A stretch of DNA of 64,000 nucleotides from the NCBI RefSeq assembly GCF_014946725.1, contig NZ_JACFXY010000006.1:210608-274607 (forward strand), given 5' to 3'. Both the position numbers and the translations under genes were made by a program. Origin of the DNA: Mixta mediterraneensis (GTDB lineage: Bacteria; Pseudomonadota; Gammaproteobacteria; Enterobacterales; Enterobacteriaceae). A model generated the notes under the pieces. The model was not told the origin of the DNA. It saw only the letters and a program-made list of their open reading frames with translations, and made no database searches. Below are positions 1 to 9,255 of this stretch, one piece after another; within the stretch, counting starts at the first letter, position 1, and each line of letters begins with the position of its first letter.

Positions 1-19
1 GCCTTGCTAAGCGCAAGTC

Positions 20-190
20 TTATTTAACGGTAACCTTGCGACCGCGGTAGTAACCATCCGCAGTGATATGGTGACGCAGATGAGTTTCGCCGGAAACTTT
101 ATCTACTGACAGAGTGGTGGTGGTCAGCGCATCGTGCGAACGACGCATGCCACGCTTAGAACGGGTGGGTTTATTCTGTTGTACGGCCAT
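20..190 (-). CDS. rpmF: 50S ribosomal protein L32
   Basis: This encodes a 56-residue basic protein of the large ribosomal subunit. The product begins [20 protein letters not shown] and ends [11 protein letters not shown], which is the L32 signature; E. coli L32 has 57 residues. The ORF is short but unambiguous. It lies 14 bp downstream of yceD in the same direction, the conserved yceD-rpmF operon that in enterobacteria continues into plsX and fab genes, here off the left edge. Translation runs from the ATG complementary to 188-190 to a TAA at 20-22. Confidence 0.97.
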   Translation of the reverse strand: MAVQQNKPTRSKRGMRRSHDALTTTTLSVDKVSGETHLRHHITADGYYRGRKVTVK

Positions 191-204
191 GGACCTTACT
201 CCTA

Positions 205-726
205 TTACTTACGCTTTAAACTGGCTAATACGGCAAATGGGTTTGGTTTTTCCGCCTCTGCAGGCAATTTACCAAAGACCATGTCCGCCTCGGACACTTC
301 ACAGTGTTCAGAATCATGCACCGGAACGACAGGCAGCGCGAGGATCACTTCATCCTCAATAACCGCCAACAGGTCAATTTCACCGTATTCGTTGACATCG
401 ACCGGTTCGTACGCTTCCGGCAACGCTTCGGCCTGCTCTTCAGAAGAGACAGGACTAAAGCAATAGCTTACGTGGACATGGTGCGGAAACACCTGATTGC
501 AGCGCTGGCAGCGTAACGTCACTTGAACATCAGCCGTACCTGTCAGCACAGCCAGACGTTGGCTGTCAACCGCAAACGACATGGAGCAATCTACATCACT
601 GTCCACACTAACGACCGACTCGGCCACGCGCTCCACCTGTTCAGGCGTGTACACACCTTGATAATCAAGGCGTTTTTGAGCGGTGCGGACAGGGTCCAGC
701 GTTAGGGGTAATTTTACCTTTTGCAT
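205..726 (-). CDS. yceD: YceD family 23S rRNA accumulation protein (DUF177)
   Basis: This 173-residue cytosolic protein matches E. coli YceD in length and start ([20 protein letters not shown]). YceD is linked to 23S rRNA accumulation and lies immediately before rpmF in most bacteria. A CxxC pair (RCQRC, about residue 75) sits in the conserved core. The C-terminal part contains the family-typical acidic stretch [15 protein letters not shown] and the short motif ending in FAVLASLK. It is the first gene of the yceD-rpmF operon. The 140-bp gap to yceF (727-866) should hold promoters for both directions. Confidence 0.95.
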   Translation of the reverse strand: MQKVKLPLTLDPVRTAQKRLDYQGVYTPEQVERVAESVVSVDSDVDCSMSFAVDSQRLAVLTGTADVQVTLRCQRCNQVFPHHVHVSYCFSPVSSEEQAEALPEAYEPVDVNEYGEIDLLAVIEDEVILALPVVPVHDSEHCEVSEADMVFGKLPAEAEKPNPFAVLASLKRK

Positions 727-866
727 AGGGCGCGCATATTAACTTTGTAATGTCATAGAGTCAAAGAAAAAGGCCGTTTAACAGCATCTTTCAACCACTA
801 TTCGCATCCAGTGCGGCGCACAGTTTAAAATGACTGTCACCAATTCGCTATCAATATTGAAAAAAA

Positions 867-1454
867 ATGACGGCATCGATTCTTTTAGCTTCAACCTCGC
901 CATATCGTCGGGCGTTATTAACGAAATTCGGCCTGCCTTTTATTACTGATTCACCGCAGGTTGATGAGACCGCTTTCCCGGATGAAACGGCAGAAAGGCT
1001 GGTTACGCGCCTTGCCGTTGCTAAAGCGCAGGCACAAGCTGAAAAATATCCAGAGCACTGGATTATCGGATCCGATCAGGTTTGTGTATTAGAGGGGAAA
1101 ATTACCGGCAAGCCGCATATGATTGAAAATGCCCAGGCGCAATTGCGTGCCGCCAGCGGCAACAGCGTTACTTTTTATACCGGGTTAGCGCTTTATCATC
1201 ACAGCAGCCGCTATTTAAGGCAATGTTGTGAGCCGTTTACCGTGCATTTTCGTCATTTAAGCGATGATGAAATTGCAAACTATATAGAGAAAGAACAGCC
1301 ATTTGAGTGTGCAGGCAGTTTTAAAAGTGAAGGGCTGGGAATTTGCTTATTTGACAGATTAGAGGGCCGCGATCCCAATACACTGATTGGGTTACCGTTG
1401 ATTGCGCTTAACGGTATGTTGCGAGAAGTCGGCCTCAACCCGTTAGCAGGTTGA
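867..1454 (+). CDS. yceF: Maf-like nucleoside triphosphate pyrophosphatase
   Basis: This 195-residue protein is a YceF-type member of the Maf/HAM1 superfamily. E. coli YceF hydrolyses m7GTP and similar modified nucleotides to the monophosphate and pyrophosphate, which is thought to keep them out of RNA. Family motifs are visible: the N-terminal nucleotide-binding stretch [13 protein letters not shown] with the conserved S-S-x-x-R-x-x-L, then IIGSDQVC, then GKPH, and [13 protein letters not shown]. The length is normal. It is monocistronic and faces away from yceD, with rluC converging 11 bp beyond its stop. Confidence 0.94.
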   Translation: MTASILLASTSPYRRALLTKFGLPFITDSPQVDETAFPDETAERLVTRLAVAKAQAQAEKYPEHWIIGSDQVCVLEGKITGKPHMIENAQAQLRAASGNSVTFYTGLALYHHSSRYLRQCCEPFTVHFRHLSDDEIANYIEKEQPFECAGSFKSEGLGICLFDRLEGRDPNTLIGLPLIALNGMLREVGLNPLAG

Positions 1455-1456
1455 GG
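1433..1456. terminator. Hairpin at the yceF 3' end between convergent genes
   Basis: A perfect 8-bp inverted repeat (CCTCAACC at 1433-1440, GGTTGAGG at 1449-1456) spans the last codons and stop of yceF. A second GC-rich palindromic stretch with a T6 tract follows at about 1455-1485, inside the end of rluC. The position between convergent genes suits transcript 3' ends for both, but the T tract is not directly adjacent, so intrinsic termination is only likely. Confidence 0.4.
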
Positions 1457-1465
1457 CGCAGCGCG

Positions 1466-2422
1466 TCAGCTTTTTTGCTGGCGCAACTTCTGTAAGCAAC
1501 GTTTCAGTCCCTCGTCTAACGGCGCTTCCATTCGCATCATCTCTCCGGTGCCAGGATGGGTAAACGTCAATGCCGCAGCGTGCAAAAACAGACGTTTTAA
1601 ACCGGTCGGTGCAAGCTGGTCATCAAAGTTTCGTTCACCGTAACGGTCGTCAAAAGCGATGGGATGTCCGGCATGCAGCGTATGGACGCGAATCTGGTGC
1701 GTTCGTCCGGTGACCGGGCTTGCTTTCACCAGGGTGGCAAATGCAAAACGCTCTTCTACCTTAAACCGTGTTTCCGATGGCTTTCCCTCTGCGCTGACAC
1801 GCACGACACGCTCGCCGCTCTGCAAAATATTCTTCAGCAGCGGAGCCTGTACGACTTTAAGATGTGAAGGCCAGTTGCCGCGCACCAGCGCCAAATAATC
1901 CTTTTGCATCCCCTTTTCACGCAATTGCTCATGTAAAGAGCGCAACGCCGAGCGTTTCTTGGCGACCAATAAAATACCGGAGGTATCACGATCAAGACGG
2001 TGGACCAGTTCAAGGAAACGGGCCTCCGGGCGCAAGGCGCGTAAGCCTTCAATGACACCAAAATTCAGGCCACTGCCACCATGCACGGCCGTGCCTGAAG
2101 GTTTATTCAACACCAAAAGATAATCATCTTCATACAAAATGGCATCGGCTAAAGACGCCACTTTCGCCAGCTTAGGCGAAACGGCCTCATCATCTCGTTC
2201 CGCCACCCGTACCGGCTGAATACGAACTTCATCGCCCTCTTCCAGTTTATATTCCGGTTTGATGCGTTTTTTATTTACCCGCACCTCGCCTTTACGCACG
2301 ATGCGATAAATCATGCTTTTTGGCACACCCTTCAGTTGCGTGCGTAAAAAGTTATCGATTCGTTGACCGGCATTTTCAGCCGTGATGGCGACAAGCTGTA
2401 CGCCAGGATTCTCTGTTTTCAT
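1466..2422 (-). CDS. rluC: 23S rRNA pseudouridine(955/2504/2580) synthase RluC
   Basis: RluC isomerises three uridines of 23S rRNA in the peptidyl-transferase region. The 318-residue product has an N-terminal S4 RNA-binding domain (about residues 20-80, with VRKGEVRVNKKRIKPEYKL) and then the RsuA/RluA-type catalytic domain with HRLDRDTSG, whose aspartate is the nucleophile. The motif GRTHQIRVH lies further on. The start was placed at 2422 (MKTENPGVQLVAIT) because it matches the E. coli N-terminus; a longer in-frame start at 2461 would add 13 non-conserved residues. The gene diverges from rne, as in E. coli. Confidence 0.95.
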   Translation of the reverse strand: MKTENPGVQLVAITAENAGQRIDNFLRTQLKGVPKSMIYRIVRKGEVRVNKKRIKPEYKLEEGDEVRIQPVRVAERDDEAVSPKLAKVASLADAILYEDDYLLVLNKPSGTAVHGGSGLNFGVIEGLRALRPEARFLELVHRLDRDTSGILLVAKKRSALRSLHEQLREKGMQKDYLALVRGNWPSHLKVVQAPLLKNILQSGERVVRVSAEGKPSETRFKVEERFAFATLVKASPVTGRTHQIRVHTLHAGHPIAFDDRYGERNFDDQLAPTGLKRLFLHAAALTFTHPGTGEMMRMEAPLDEGLKRCLQKLRQQKS

Positions 2423-2597
2423 GGCGGCGATTCTAAATAGTGTCCTTAGATAGCGCCACACCTTTTTCTGTGCTTAACTCTTTGCGTATTGCTGACTTAA
2501 GCGACACGGACGCTGACTTTTTCTACGATACGTCCTGTCACCCACTCTATTAGCGCGGTAAATGTAAAGAAACTTTCCCAGGCGATTAAAGTCGCCT

Positions 2598-2626
2598 TGC
2601 TATATGAAGGTTAGCAATGGAATAAT
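2598..2626 (+). promoter_or_regulatory. Predicted rne p1 promoter
   Basis: TTGCTA at 2598-2603 is followed by a 17-bp spacer and AATAAT at 2621-2626, a good sigma-70 pair. The predicted transcript start near 2633 gives a leader of about 362 nt. This agrees with the roughly 361-nt rne leader known in E. coli. Agreement of position is the main support; no transcript data are available. Confidence 0.6.
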
Positions 2627-2632
2627 GCTTAA

Positions 2633-2994
2633 GTTTCTTACCTGAACCGTTTCCGGACAGGAAAAAGCGAAATTAGTTATTTTACCGGATTGAGCAAACA
2701 CGCAGCAATGGCGTAAGACGTAATGCAAAATCAGGTACTTAGCGGGCTGCGGGTTGCGGCCTGGACAGCAGTTTGGGATGCACGGGTTTTCAAATTCTCT
2801 CTGGCATTTCCACTATCTGGTGCTGTTTTTCCTTATGAAAAACAGGCCACCGACGTTATTTGCGCCCCTCGCGCGGTCGATAACCGTGAGGTTGACGACA
2901 TTGCACTAAGTCACGGGGCCATCGGTTGATACTCGTCCAGGGTAACTATGCCCGCAGCTTTAATCACTCATGAAAGAATAACGAGTAAGTCACG
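2633..2994 (+). promoter_or_regulatory. rne 5' leader with autoregulatory hairpins
   Basis: This 362-nt untranslated leader precedes rne. In E. coli the leader lets RNase E sense its own level through hairpins and cleave its mRNA. Two strong hairpins are visible here. One is a 9-bp perfect stem, CTGTTTTTC at 2823-2831 with GAAAAACAG at 2837-2845. The other pairs CCTC (2867-2870) and CGGT (2874-2877) with ACCG (2883-2886) and GAGG (2888-2891) around an internal loop, and resembles E. coli hp2. The 68-codon reading frame at 2723-2929 inside the leader looks non-coding. Confidence 0.65.
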
Positions 2995-5900
2995 ATGAAA
3001 AGAATGTTAATTAACGCAACTCAGCAGGAGGAGTTGCGCGTTGCCCTGGTTGACGGACAACGTCTGTACGATCTGGATATTGAAAGTCCAGGCCACGAAC
3101 AGAAAAAAGCCAACATCTACAAAGGTAAAATCACCCGCATTGAACCCAGTCTCGAAGCTGCGTTTGTCGATTACGGCGCAGAACGTCACGGTTTCCTCCC
3201 TCTGAAAGAAATTTCCCGCGAAAACTTTCCAGCCAATTACAACGCGCATGGCCGTCCAAACATCAAGGACGTATTACGTGAAGGCCAGGAAGTCATTGTT
3301 CAGATCGATAAAGAAGAGCGTGGCAATAAAGGCGCAGCGCTGACCACCTTTATCTCTCTGGCAGGTAGCTATCTGGTGCTGATGCCGAATAATCCTCGCG
3401 CGGGTGGCATTTCACGTCGTATCGAAGGTGATGACCGTACCGAGCTAAAAGAAGCGTTATCCGCTCTGGAATTACCGGAAGGGATGGGGTTGATCGTTCG
3501 TACGGCGGGCGTAGGCAAATCCGCCGAATCACTGCAGTGGGATCTCAGCTTCCGCCTCAAACACTGGGAAGCGATCAAGAAAGCCGCTGAAAGTCGTCCT
3601 GCTCCGTTTCTGATTCATCAGGAAAGCAATGTGATTGTGCGCGCTTTCCGTGATTATCTCCGCCAGGACATTGGCGAGATCCTCATCGACAATCCTAAAG
3701 TTCTGGAACTGGCGCGACAGCACATCGCTGCTCTCGGTCGCCCCGACTTCAGCAGCAAAATCAAACTGTACACCGGTGAGATTCCGCTGTTCAGCCATTA
3801 TCAAATCGAGTCGCAGATTGAGTCCGCCTTCCAGCGCGAAGTCCGCCTGCCATCAGGGGGCTCAATTGTCATTGACAGCACCGAAGCGTTGACTGCGATT
3901 GATATTAACTCCGCCCGTGCCACTCGCGGTGGCGACATCGAAGAAACGGCGTTTAATACCAACCTGGAAGCGGCGGATGAAATTGCGCGTCAGTTACGTC
4001 TGCGTGACCTCGGTGGGCTGATAGTTATCGACTTTATTGATATGACACCGGTTCGCCATCAGCGCGCGGTAGAAAATCGTCTGCGTGAGGCGGTTCGCCA
4101 GGGTCGCGCACGTATTCAGATTAGCCATATTTCGCGCTTCGGCCTGCTGGAAATGTCCCGTCAGCGTCTGAGTCCGTCGCTTGGCGAATCCAGTCATCAC
4201 GTGTGCCCACGCTGTAGCGGCACCGGCACCATCCGTGATAACGAGTCGCTGTCATTGTCTATTCTGCGTCTGATTGAAGAAGAAGCCCTGAAAGACAACA
4301 CTAAAGAAGTCCACGCGATTGTGCCGGTTCAGGTCGCTTCTTACCTGCTGAACGAAAAACGTGAAGCCGTCAATGCGATCGAGAAACGCCAGGGCGGTGT
4401 CCGCGCGGTAATCGTGCCAGATGACCGCATGGAGACGCCGCACTATTCGGTGTTACGCGTGCGTAACGGTGAAGAAACGCAAACCCTCAGCTATCACCTG
4501 CCAAAACTGCATGAAGCAGAAATGGCGATGCCGTCTGAAGAAGAGCATGCGGAACGTCGTCGTCCTGAGCAGCCTGCGCTGGCCGCTTTTGTAATGCCTG
4601 ATGCCCCACCGGCGCCTGTCGAAGTTGCCCCTGAAGCACCAAAAGCTGAAGCGAAACCGGCGGCAAAACCTACCCCGAAAACCACAGCGAACGCAGCAGC
4701 CAGCACCGGTTTCCTGGGTCGTCTGTTTGGTGGACTGAAGAAGCTGTTTGCAGGTGAAGAAGCACCGACCGCTGCCCCTGTCGCTGCCCAGACCGAGCCG
4801 AAAAAGCCTCAGGAAGAAGAAAGTGAGAACCAGCGTGGCGAGCGTCGTAACAATCGTCGCAACAATAATCGCCGCGAGCGGACGCCGCGTAACGGTGATA
4901 ATGCGCAAGCCCGTGATAACCGTGGACCACGCGAAAATCGCGAACCGCGTGAAAATCGTGAGCCGCGTGATACCACTGGTGAAAATCGCCGCAACAAGCG
5001 TCAACCGACACAGAACGAGACACGCGATGATCGTAACACTGTACTGAGCGATGAAGCTCGCCAGCAGCGTGACGAGCAGCAGCAACAGCGTCGTGAGCAA
5101 CGTGCTGAGCGCCAGCGTCGTCGTCAGGAAGAGAAGCGAGCCCAGCAGGAGGCGAGCAAAGCGGCTGAGACCGTACCCGTTAACGTGGTTGAAACGCCGG
5201 AAGTGCAGGAAGATGAGCGCGTACAGGTTATGCCGCGTCGTAAGCAGCGCCAACTGTCACAGAAAATACGTGTAGACGATGCGAACCAGCCGCCGCAGGA
5301 ACAGATCGACGTGACTGCTAAGCCAGAAGAAGCGCGTCAGGCGCAGCCGGTTATTGAAATGCCACAGGCTGTTGCGACGCCGGTTGAAGAGCAGCAGGAC
5401 GAGAATGAAGGTCGTGACAGCGCCAATATGCCACGCCGCTCACGTCGCTCGCCACGTCATCTGCGCGTCAGTGGACAACGTCGCCGTCGCTATCGTGATG
5501 AGCGTTATCCAACACAGTCTGCTATGCCGTTAACATCTGCTGCAGCTTCACCAGAAATGGCGTCAGGTAAAGTTTGGGTGCGCTATCCGGTTAGCCAGGC
5601 AAATGAAGAGCTGGCAACGCAGGACGCATTAAATGAAGCGCCGGATTACAGCCGTCAGGAAACCGCGGCAGCTGTCGCCCTGCCTACTGCTGCTGTTGAA
5701 ACCCCTGTTGCGCAGGAAACATCCGTGCATCAGGCTGAACCTGTAGCTGAAACGCCGGTCACTATCGTAAATACCGATGACACAACGGCGATTGAAGCTC
5801 CTGTGAACGAAGAGCCATCAGTGATTCCAGCCGCAGCAGAAGCCAAAGCAGAGGCCATCGCTGAGCAGGCTGAACCCGCTGCGCCGGTCACTGATGAACC

Positions 5901-6351
5901 CGCCGTTCAACAGGATCAAGCTATGGTTCAGCCAACAGCCGACGTGTCTGAGCCTGCTATTGAGAAACCTGTTGAGATCGCTGCACCGGTTAACGAGCAG
6001 CCAACTGAAGTTGCAGCGCAGTCTGCAATTGAAGTGAGCCCGGAAACGGAAGCACAGGTCGAAGAAGTGCTGAACGCGCCAGTTGCAGCGGAAACGGCGG
6101 TTATGCCAGTCAGCGAACCACATGCTCCCGTTGCCGCGCGTGACATCGCACCGCAAGCCGTGCCAGACGATGGCACTCGCTGGAAGCATTTTGCCTCCGC
6201 GACGATGACCAAAGCACCGGCACCAGCCTGGCAGCCAGAGCCGGTTCGTCATAGCGACTGGACACGTTCTCCGTACCAGTTTGACGGTAAAGGCTCTGCT
6301 GGCGGTCACAGCGCAACGCATCAGGCAACGGCACCTGCGACTAAGCCATAA
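2995..6351 (+). CDS. rne: Ribonuclease E
   Basis: RNase E is the essential endoribonuclease for mRNA decay and for rRNA/tRNA processing, and it scaffolds the degradosome at the inner membrane. This 1118-residue protein is longer than E. coli's 1061. The catalytic half aligns without length change: S1 domain at about residues 35-125, metal ligands D303, N305 and D346, and the Zn-link CPRC with C404 and C407. The amphipathic membrane-binding segment A ([15 protein letters not shown]) starts near residue 571. It is followed by Arg-rich RNA-binding tracts with a short PRENRE repeat, an acidic Pro/Ala/Val/Glu-rich stretch, and a conserved C-terminal GKGSAGGH segment of the PNPase-binding type. It has its own promoter, leader and terminator. 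Confidence 0.98.
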   Translation: MKRMLINATQQEELRVALVDGQRLYDLDIESPGHEQKKANIYKGKITRIEPSLEAAFVDYGAERHGFLPLKEISRENFPANYNAHGRPNIKDVLREGQEVIVQIDKEERGNKGAALTTFISLAGSYLVLMPNNPRAGGISRRIEGDDRTELKEALSALELPEGMGLIVRTAGVGKSAESLQWDLSFRLKHWEAIKKAAESRPAPFLIHQESNVIVRAFRDYLRQDIGEILIDNPKVLELARQHIAALGRPDFSSKIKLYTGEIPLFSHYQIESQIESAFQREVRLPSGGSIVIDSTEALTAIDINSARATRGGDIEETAFNTNLEAADEIARQLRLRDLGGLIVIDFIDMTPVRHQRAVENRLREAVRQGRARIQISHISRFGLLEMSRQRLSPSLGESSHHVCPRCSGTGTIRDNESLSLSILRLIEEEALKDNTKEVHAIVPVQVASYLLNEKREAVNAIEKRQGGVRAVIVPDDRMETPHYSVLRVRNGEETQTLSYHLPKLHEAEMAMPSEEEHAERRRPEQPALAAFVMPDAPPAPVEVAPEAPKAEAKPAAKPTPKTTANAAASTGFLGRLFGGLKKLFAGEEAPTAAPVAAQTEPKKPQEEESENQRGERRNNRRNNNRRERTPRNGDNAQARDNRGPRENREPRENREPRDTTGENRRNKRQPTQNETRDDRNTVLSDEARQQRDEQQQQRREQRAERQRRRQEEKRAQQEASKAAETVPVNVVETPEVQEDERVQVMPRRKQRQLSQKIRVDDANQPPQEQIDVTAKPEEARQAQPVIEMPQAVATPVEEQQDENEGRDSANMPRRSRRSPRHLRVSGQRRRRYRDERYPTQSAMPLTSAAASPEMASGKVWVRYPVSQANEELATQDALNEAPDYSRQETAAAVALPTAAVETPVAQETSVHQAEPVAETPVTIVNTDDTTAIEAPVNEEPSVIPAAAEAKAEAIAEQAEPAAPVTDEPAVQQDQAMVQPTADVSEPAIEKPVEIAAPVNEQPTEVAAQSAIEVSPETEAQVEEVLNAPVAAETAVMPVSEPHAPVAARDIAPQAVPDDGTRWKHFASATMTKAPAPAWQPEPVRHSDWTRSPYQFDGKGSAGGHSATHQATAPATKP

Positions 6352-6374
6352 GCATCTGCGCTGCTACTGTCTCA

Positions 6375-6399
6375 CCCCGGTCTTGTACCGGGGTTTTTT
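6375..6399 (+). terminator. rne intrinsic terminator
   Basis: CCCCGG (6375-6380) pairs with CCGGGG (6388-6393) across a 7-nt gap, extended by one T-A pair. A T6 run follows at once. It lies 24 bp past the rne stop. Confidence 0.88.
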
Positions 6400-6418
6400 A
6401 TTTCTGCTAAAAGCAGAC

Positions 6419-6454
6419 AAAAAAATTCCACCTGCTCTTGTGAAGAAGGTGGAA
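6419..6454 (-). terminator. Terminator of the flgBCDEFGHIJKL operon
   Basis: On the minus strand, TTCCACCT (6454-6447) pairs with AGGTGGAA (6433-6426) and is followed by a T7 tract (6425-6419). It lies 48 bp beyond the flgL stop, so it ends transcripts arriving from the flagellar operon. Confidence 0.82.
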
Positions 6455-6501
6455 GAAACTGAGCACACCCGGTTTAAGTCTGCTCAAATTTGCGGGTCAG
6501 T

Positions 6502-7467
6502 TTAAGCATTCAGCTTGAATAGCGATAACTGGGACATATCCGTAAAGGTTTTATATGCTGCCTGCAGCGCGGTTTGCTGCATGGTATAGCTGGAAATGGT
6601 TTCAGCGTAATCAACATCCACCATACTACTCATTTGGGTACTGTAAATCAGGTCCCGATCGTCGCCCTGGGCATCCAACGTATCAAGTTCAGACAGCTGC
6701 GAGCCAATGCTGGAGCGCACGCTTAATACATTGTTCAGAGAATTACTCAGGCCACGGTTGGTTTTATCCATTGCATCCTGGAAGGCCTGTTTAGTCGTCT
6801 CATCGGCATTTTCCTGTGGGGTTTTCAGCGCAGCAATTGCACTGTCCAGCATGGCGAACAGGTTAGTTTCACTGGCGCTGCCATCTGGTTCTGCCGTGGC
6901 GTTGCCGGTAATTGCCATAAAAATGCCATCGCCCGTATGGCCAACTGTCATAGTACGGCTGCTGTCAACTTTTTGCGTGATCGCGTCGGTACCGCCCACA
7001 TAAGACACGCCCGTGCTCGCATCATCAACAAACGGTGCGCTGTCTGTTTTATAACCGGCAAAGATATAGCGTCCATTACCATCCTGGCTGTTCGCCTGAT
7101 TAAGTAATTGTGCACGGATGCCCTCTAACTGAGTGGCTATCGAACCCCGGTCATCGTCACTCAGCGTACCGGTTGAGCCGTTAACAATCAGCGTTTGGGC
7201 ATCCTGGATACTGCTGGTTACGCCACTCAGGACGTTTTCTTCCAGCGACAACCCCTGACTGGCGAAAACGCGTGCCTGAGCATACTGACTGCTTTGCGCC
7301 TGAGCCTGCGAGAGCACCACCGCACGTGAAGCCGCAATCGGATCATCAGACGGGTTAGTGACCCGGCGACCACTGGCAAGCTGCGCGCCAACTTTCAGCC
7401 AGGAAGATTGCGAATCGGTAATCCCGCGAACCTGCTGGTTAAAGATCATATTTGTACTAATACGCAT
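6502..7467 (-). CDS. flgL: Flagellar hook-associated protein 3 (FlgL)
   Basis: FlgL forms the junction ring between FlgK and the flagellin filament. The 321-residue product starts MRISTNMIFNQQVRGI, the flagellin-like D0 helix, and closes with the C-terminal D0 helix AETISSYTMQQTALQAAYKTF. A longer, variable D2/D3 region lies between them. The length fits the family (E. coli 317). It is the last gene of the operon, 14 bp after flgK. Both are probably also transcribed from the sigma-28 promoter in front of flgK, so that the junction proteins are made late. Confidence 0.97.
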   Translation of the reverse strand: MRISTNMIFNQQVRGITDSQSSWLKVGAQLASGRRVTNPSDDPIAASRAVVLSQAQAQSSQYAQARVFASQGLSLEENVLSGVTSSIQDAQTLIVNGSTGTLSDDDRGSIATQLEGIRAQLLNQANSQDGNGRYIFAGYKTDSAPFVDDASTGVSYVGGTDAITQKVDSSRTMTVGHTGDGIFMAITGNATAEPDGSASETNLFAMLDSAIAALKTPQENADETTKQAFQDAMDKTNRGLSNSLNNVLSVRSSIGSQLSELDTLDAQGDDRDLIYSTQMSSMVDVDYAETISSYTMQQTALQAAYKTFTDMSQLSLFKLNA

Positions 7468-7481
7468 ACTGTCCTCCGTCC

Positions 7482-9128
7482 TTAGCGGATGCTCATCAAG
7501 GCATCAAAAATGGCGCTGGCGGTTTGCAGTACTTGCGCATTCGCCATGTAATATTGCTGATATTTAGTCAGGTTGGCGTACTCTTCATCAAGGTTAACGC
7601 CGGAAACGGATTGCTGGCGATCGGTCAGCTGATTTACCACGCTTTCCTGCGTGGTGCTGGCCGTTTCCAGAGAGCTGGTTTTGTTGCCTACGGTGCTGAC
7701 AATGCTGGCATACGCCTGCGATAGCGTCGCGTTACCGTTCACCAGATTCGCATCCTGCAGATCCAGCAGCTTTTGCGCGTTGCGGTTGTCGCTTTCGCCG
7801 CCGGTCGCAGCGGCAGCGGCAATCTGTGATTCATCGGTAATGGCCACCGACATGCCACCAATCACATTCTGCACGGGCTTCACCAGAAAACTGTCTTTGG
7901 CCGCAGGCGTGCCGTCAACGGTCAATTGCAGGCCATCAAAACTCAGCGTGGTATTACCTTCGTCGTCGGTATCCTGGGTGATACTGACCTTCACATTGTC
8001 GGAGGTGCGTGTCGCGGTCCAGTTGCTGCCGTCATAGCTTACGGTGTAATTCGCCGCTTTCAGTGCGCTACTGTCGGTCCACGTTGCCGTCACGGTCGCG
8101 CCTGGCTGGCTATTTTTACTGTTGCTGAGTACCGACGGGCTGCCAATGTTGAAGAAATCGCCCCCCTGATCGCCGTTGCTGTCGTAGCCTTCTTTGTGCA
8201 CTGCGTTAAAACTGGTGGTAAAAGCTGCGGCGAGCTGACCCAGCTGGTTCTGCACCAGGTCCAAATTCTGCGAGCGGAAAGCCAGCACTCCTCCTAACGA
8301 GCCAGTGGTGAGCAGCTTTTCCGGGATCTCAACATTCCCGGCCATGTTATCGACATAGCCCACGGTAGTACGCGTTGGATCGCTACTGGAGCTCATCGCC
8401 ACCAGCGTATTTGTTTTGCTGCCATTGACCAGCGTCAGGCCATTAGCCATCGACACCACATAGCCGCCATCCTGCTGTGAAACGGTTACGCCGACAACAT
8501 CGTTCAGGTCATTAACCAACTGATCGCGCTGATCGAGCAGGTTATTCGGTGCATCGCCGTTGCTGGTTGTCAGTTTGGCGATTTGTTTATTCAGATCGGC
8601 AATCTGCGAAGTGTAGGTATTAATTTGATCAACGCTGGACGCTACGTCAGTGTTGACGCTGTTTTGCATATTGGTCAGATATTGCGAATAAGACTGGAAC
8701 TGGTTCACCAGGCCCTGTGCATCGCTCAGCATGGACTGGCGTGCCGAAGGATCGTCCGCGTTACTGACTACGTTTTGCAGGTTAGTAAAAAAACTCTGAA
8801 TAGAATCGGAAAGGCTGGTGGTCGATGTGGACAGAAGATCGTCAATATTCGAAATTTGGCTGTATTGGCTATTTACCGCACTATAAGACGCGCTGGAACC
8901 ACGTAGCTGCGCGGTGATAAAAGTATCATACTCGCGCTGTACGCCGGTAACATTCACCCCATTTCCGTAATAGCTGCTGCCCTGTAACGTACTGTTGGCC
9001 TGCGCCAGAATAGTGGTCTGCCGTGAATAACCCGCGACGGTGTAATTAGTAATGTTATTACTGGTGGTACTTAATGCAGCCTGTGCGGCACTCAATCCGC
9101 TCATGGCAGAGTTAATTATGCTGGACAT
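7482..9128 (-). CDS. flgK: Flagellar hook-associated protein 1 (FlgK)
   Basis: FlgK is the first hook-filament junction protein, exported by the flagellar type III apparatus with FlgN as chaperone. The 548-residue protein begins SSIINSAMSGLSAAQAALS with the flagellar rod/hook N-terminal motif and the ANG-like segment SNNITNYTVAGYSRQ. It ends with the conserved C-terminal helix EEYANLTKYQQYYMANAQVL. The length matches E. coli (547). A separate sigma-28 promoter lies upstream, so flgKL forms a class 3 unit within the class 2 operon. Confidence 0.97.
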   Translation of the reverse strand: MSSIINSAMSGLSAAQAALSTTSNNITNYTVAGYSRQTTILAQANSTLQGSSYYGNGVNVTGVQREYDTFITAQLRGSSASYSAVNSQYSQISNIDDLLSTSTTSLSDSIQSFFTNLQNVVSNADDPSARQSMLSDAQGLVNQFQSYSQYLTNMQNSVNTDVASSVDQINTYTSQIADLNKQIAKLTTSNGDAPNNLLDQRDQLVNDLNDVVGVTVSQQDGGYVVSMANGLTLVNGSKTNTLVAMSSSSDPTRTTVGYVDNMAGNVEIPEKLLTTGSLGGVLAFRSQNLDLVQNQLGQLAAAFTTSFNAVHKEGYDSNGDQGGDFFNIGSPSVLSNSKNSQPGATVTATWTDSSALKAANYTVSYDGSNWTATRTSDNVKVSITQDTDDEGNTTLSFDGLQLTVDGTPAAKDSFLVKPVQNVIGGMSVAITDESQIAAAAATGGESDNRNAQKLLDLQDANLVNGNATLSQAYASIVSTVGNKTSSLETASTTQESVVNQLTDRQQSVSGVNLDEEYANLTKYQQYYMANAQVLQTASAIFDALMSIR

Positions 9129-9220
9129 TTCGGTTCCTTACATTTCCCGTCCGTTAACCGGGCTGGCAGTCATCAATATGGGTGCCAGCATGCGGAAACG
9201 CTCCCTGGCTTATGATGATA

Positions 9221-9247
9221 TTATCGGCGTGCTTAAGTGAAACTTGA
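9221..9247 (-). promoter_or_regulatory. Sigma-28 (FliA) promoter of flgKL
   Basis: On the minus strand TCAAGTTT (9247-9240), an 11-bp spacer and GCCGATAA (9228-9221) match the enterobacterial FliA consensus TAAAGTTT-N11-GCCGATAA at 15 of 16 positions. It sits about 93 bp upstream of the flgK start. Confidence 0.9.
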
Positions 9248-9255
9248 GGCAAAAA

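Noticed and set aside
1455..1485. Palindromic T6-containing stretch at the rluC end as a definite terminator
   Set aside because: It lies within rluC coding sequence and the stem is imperfect; only the 1433-1456 hairpin is listed, with low confidence.
2723..2929. 68-codon frame in the rne leader
   Set aside because: It crosses the conserved leader hairpins, lacks a Shine-Dalgarno and has no homology-like features; the region is explained as an untranslated regulatory leader.
4453..5253. 266-codon open frame antisense to rne, plus smaller antisense frames at 5818-6321 and 4670-5023
   Set aside because: They mirror the GC- and Arg/Glu-rich C-terminal half of rne. They have no ribosome site, no recognisable domain, and low-complexity translations.
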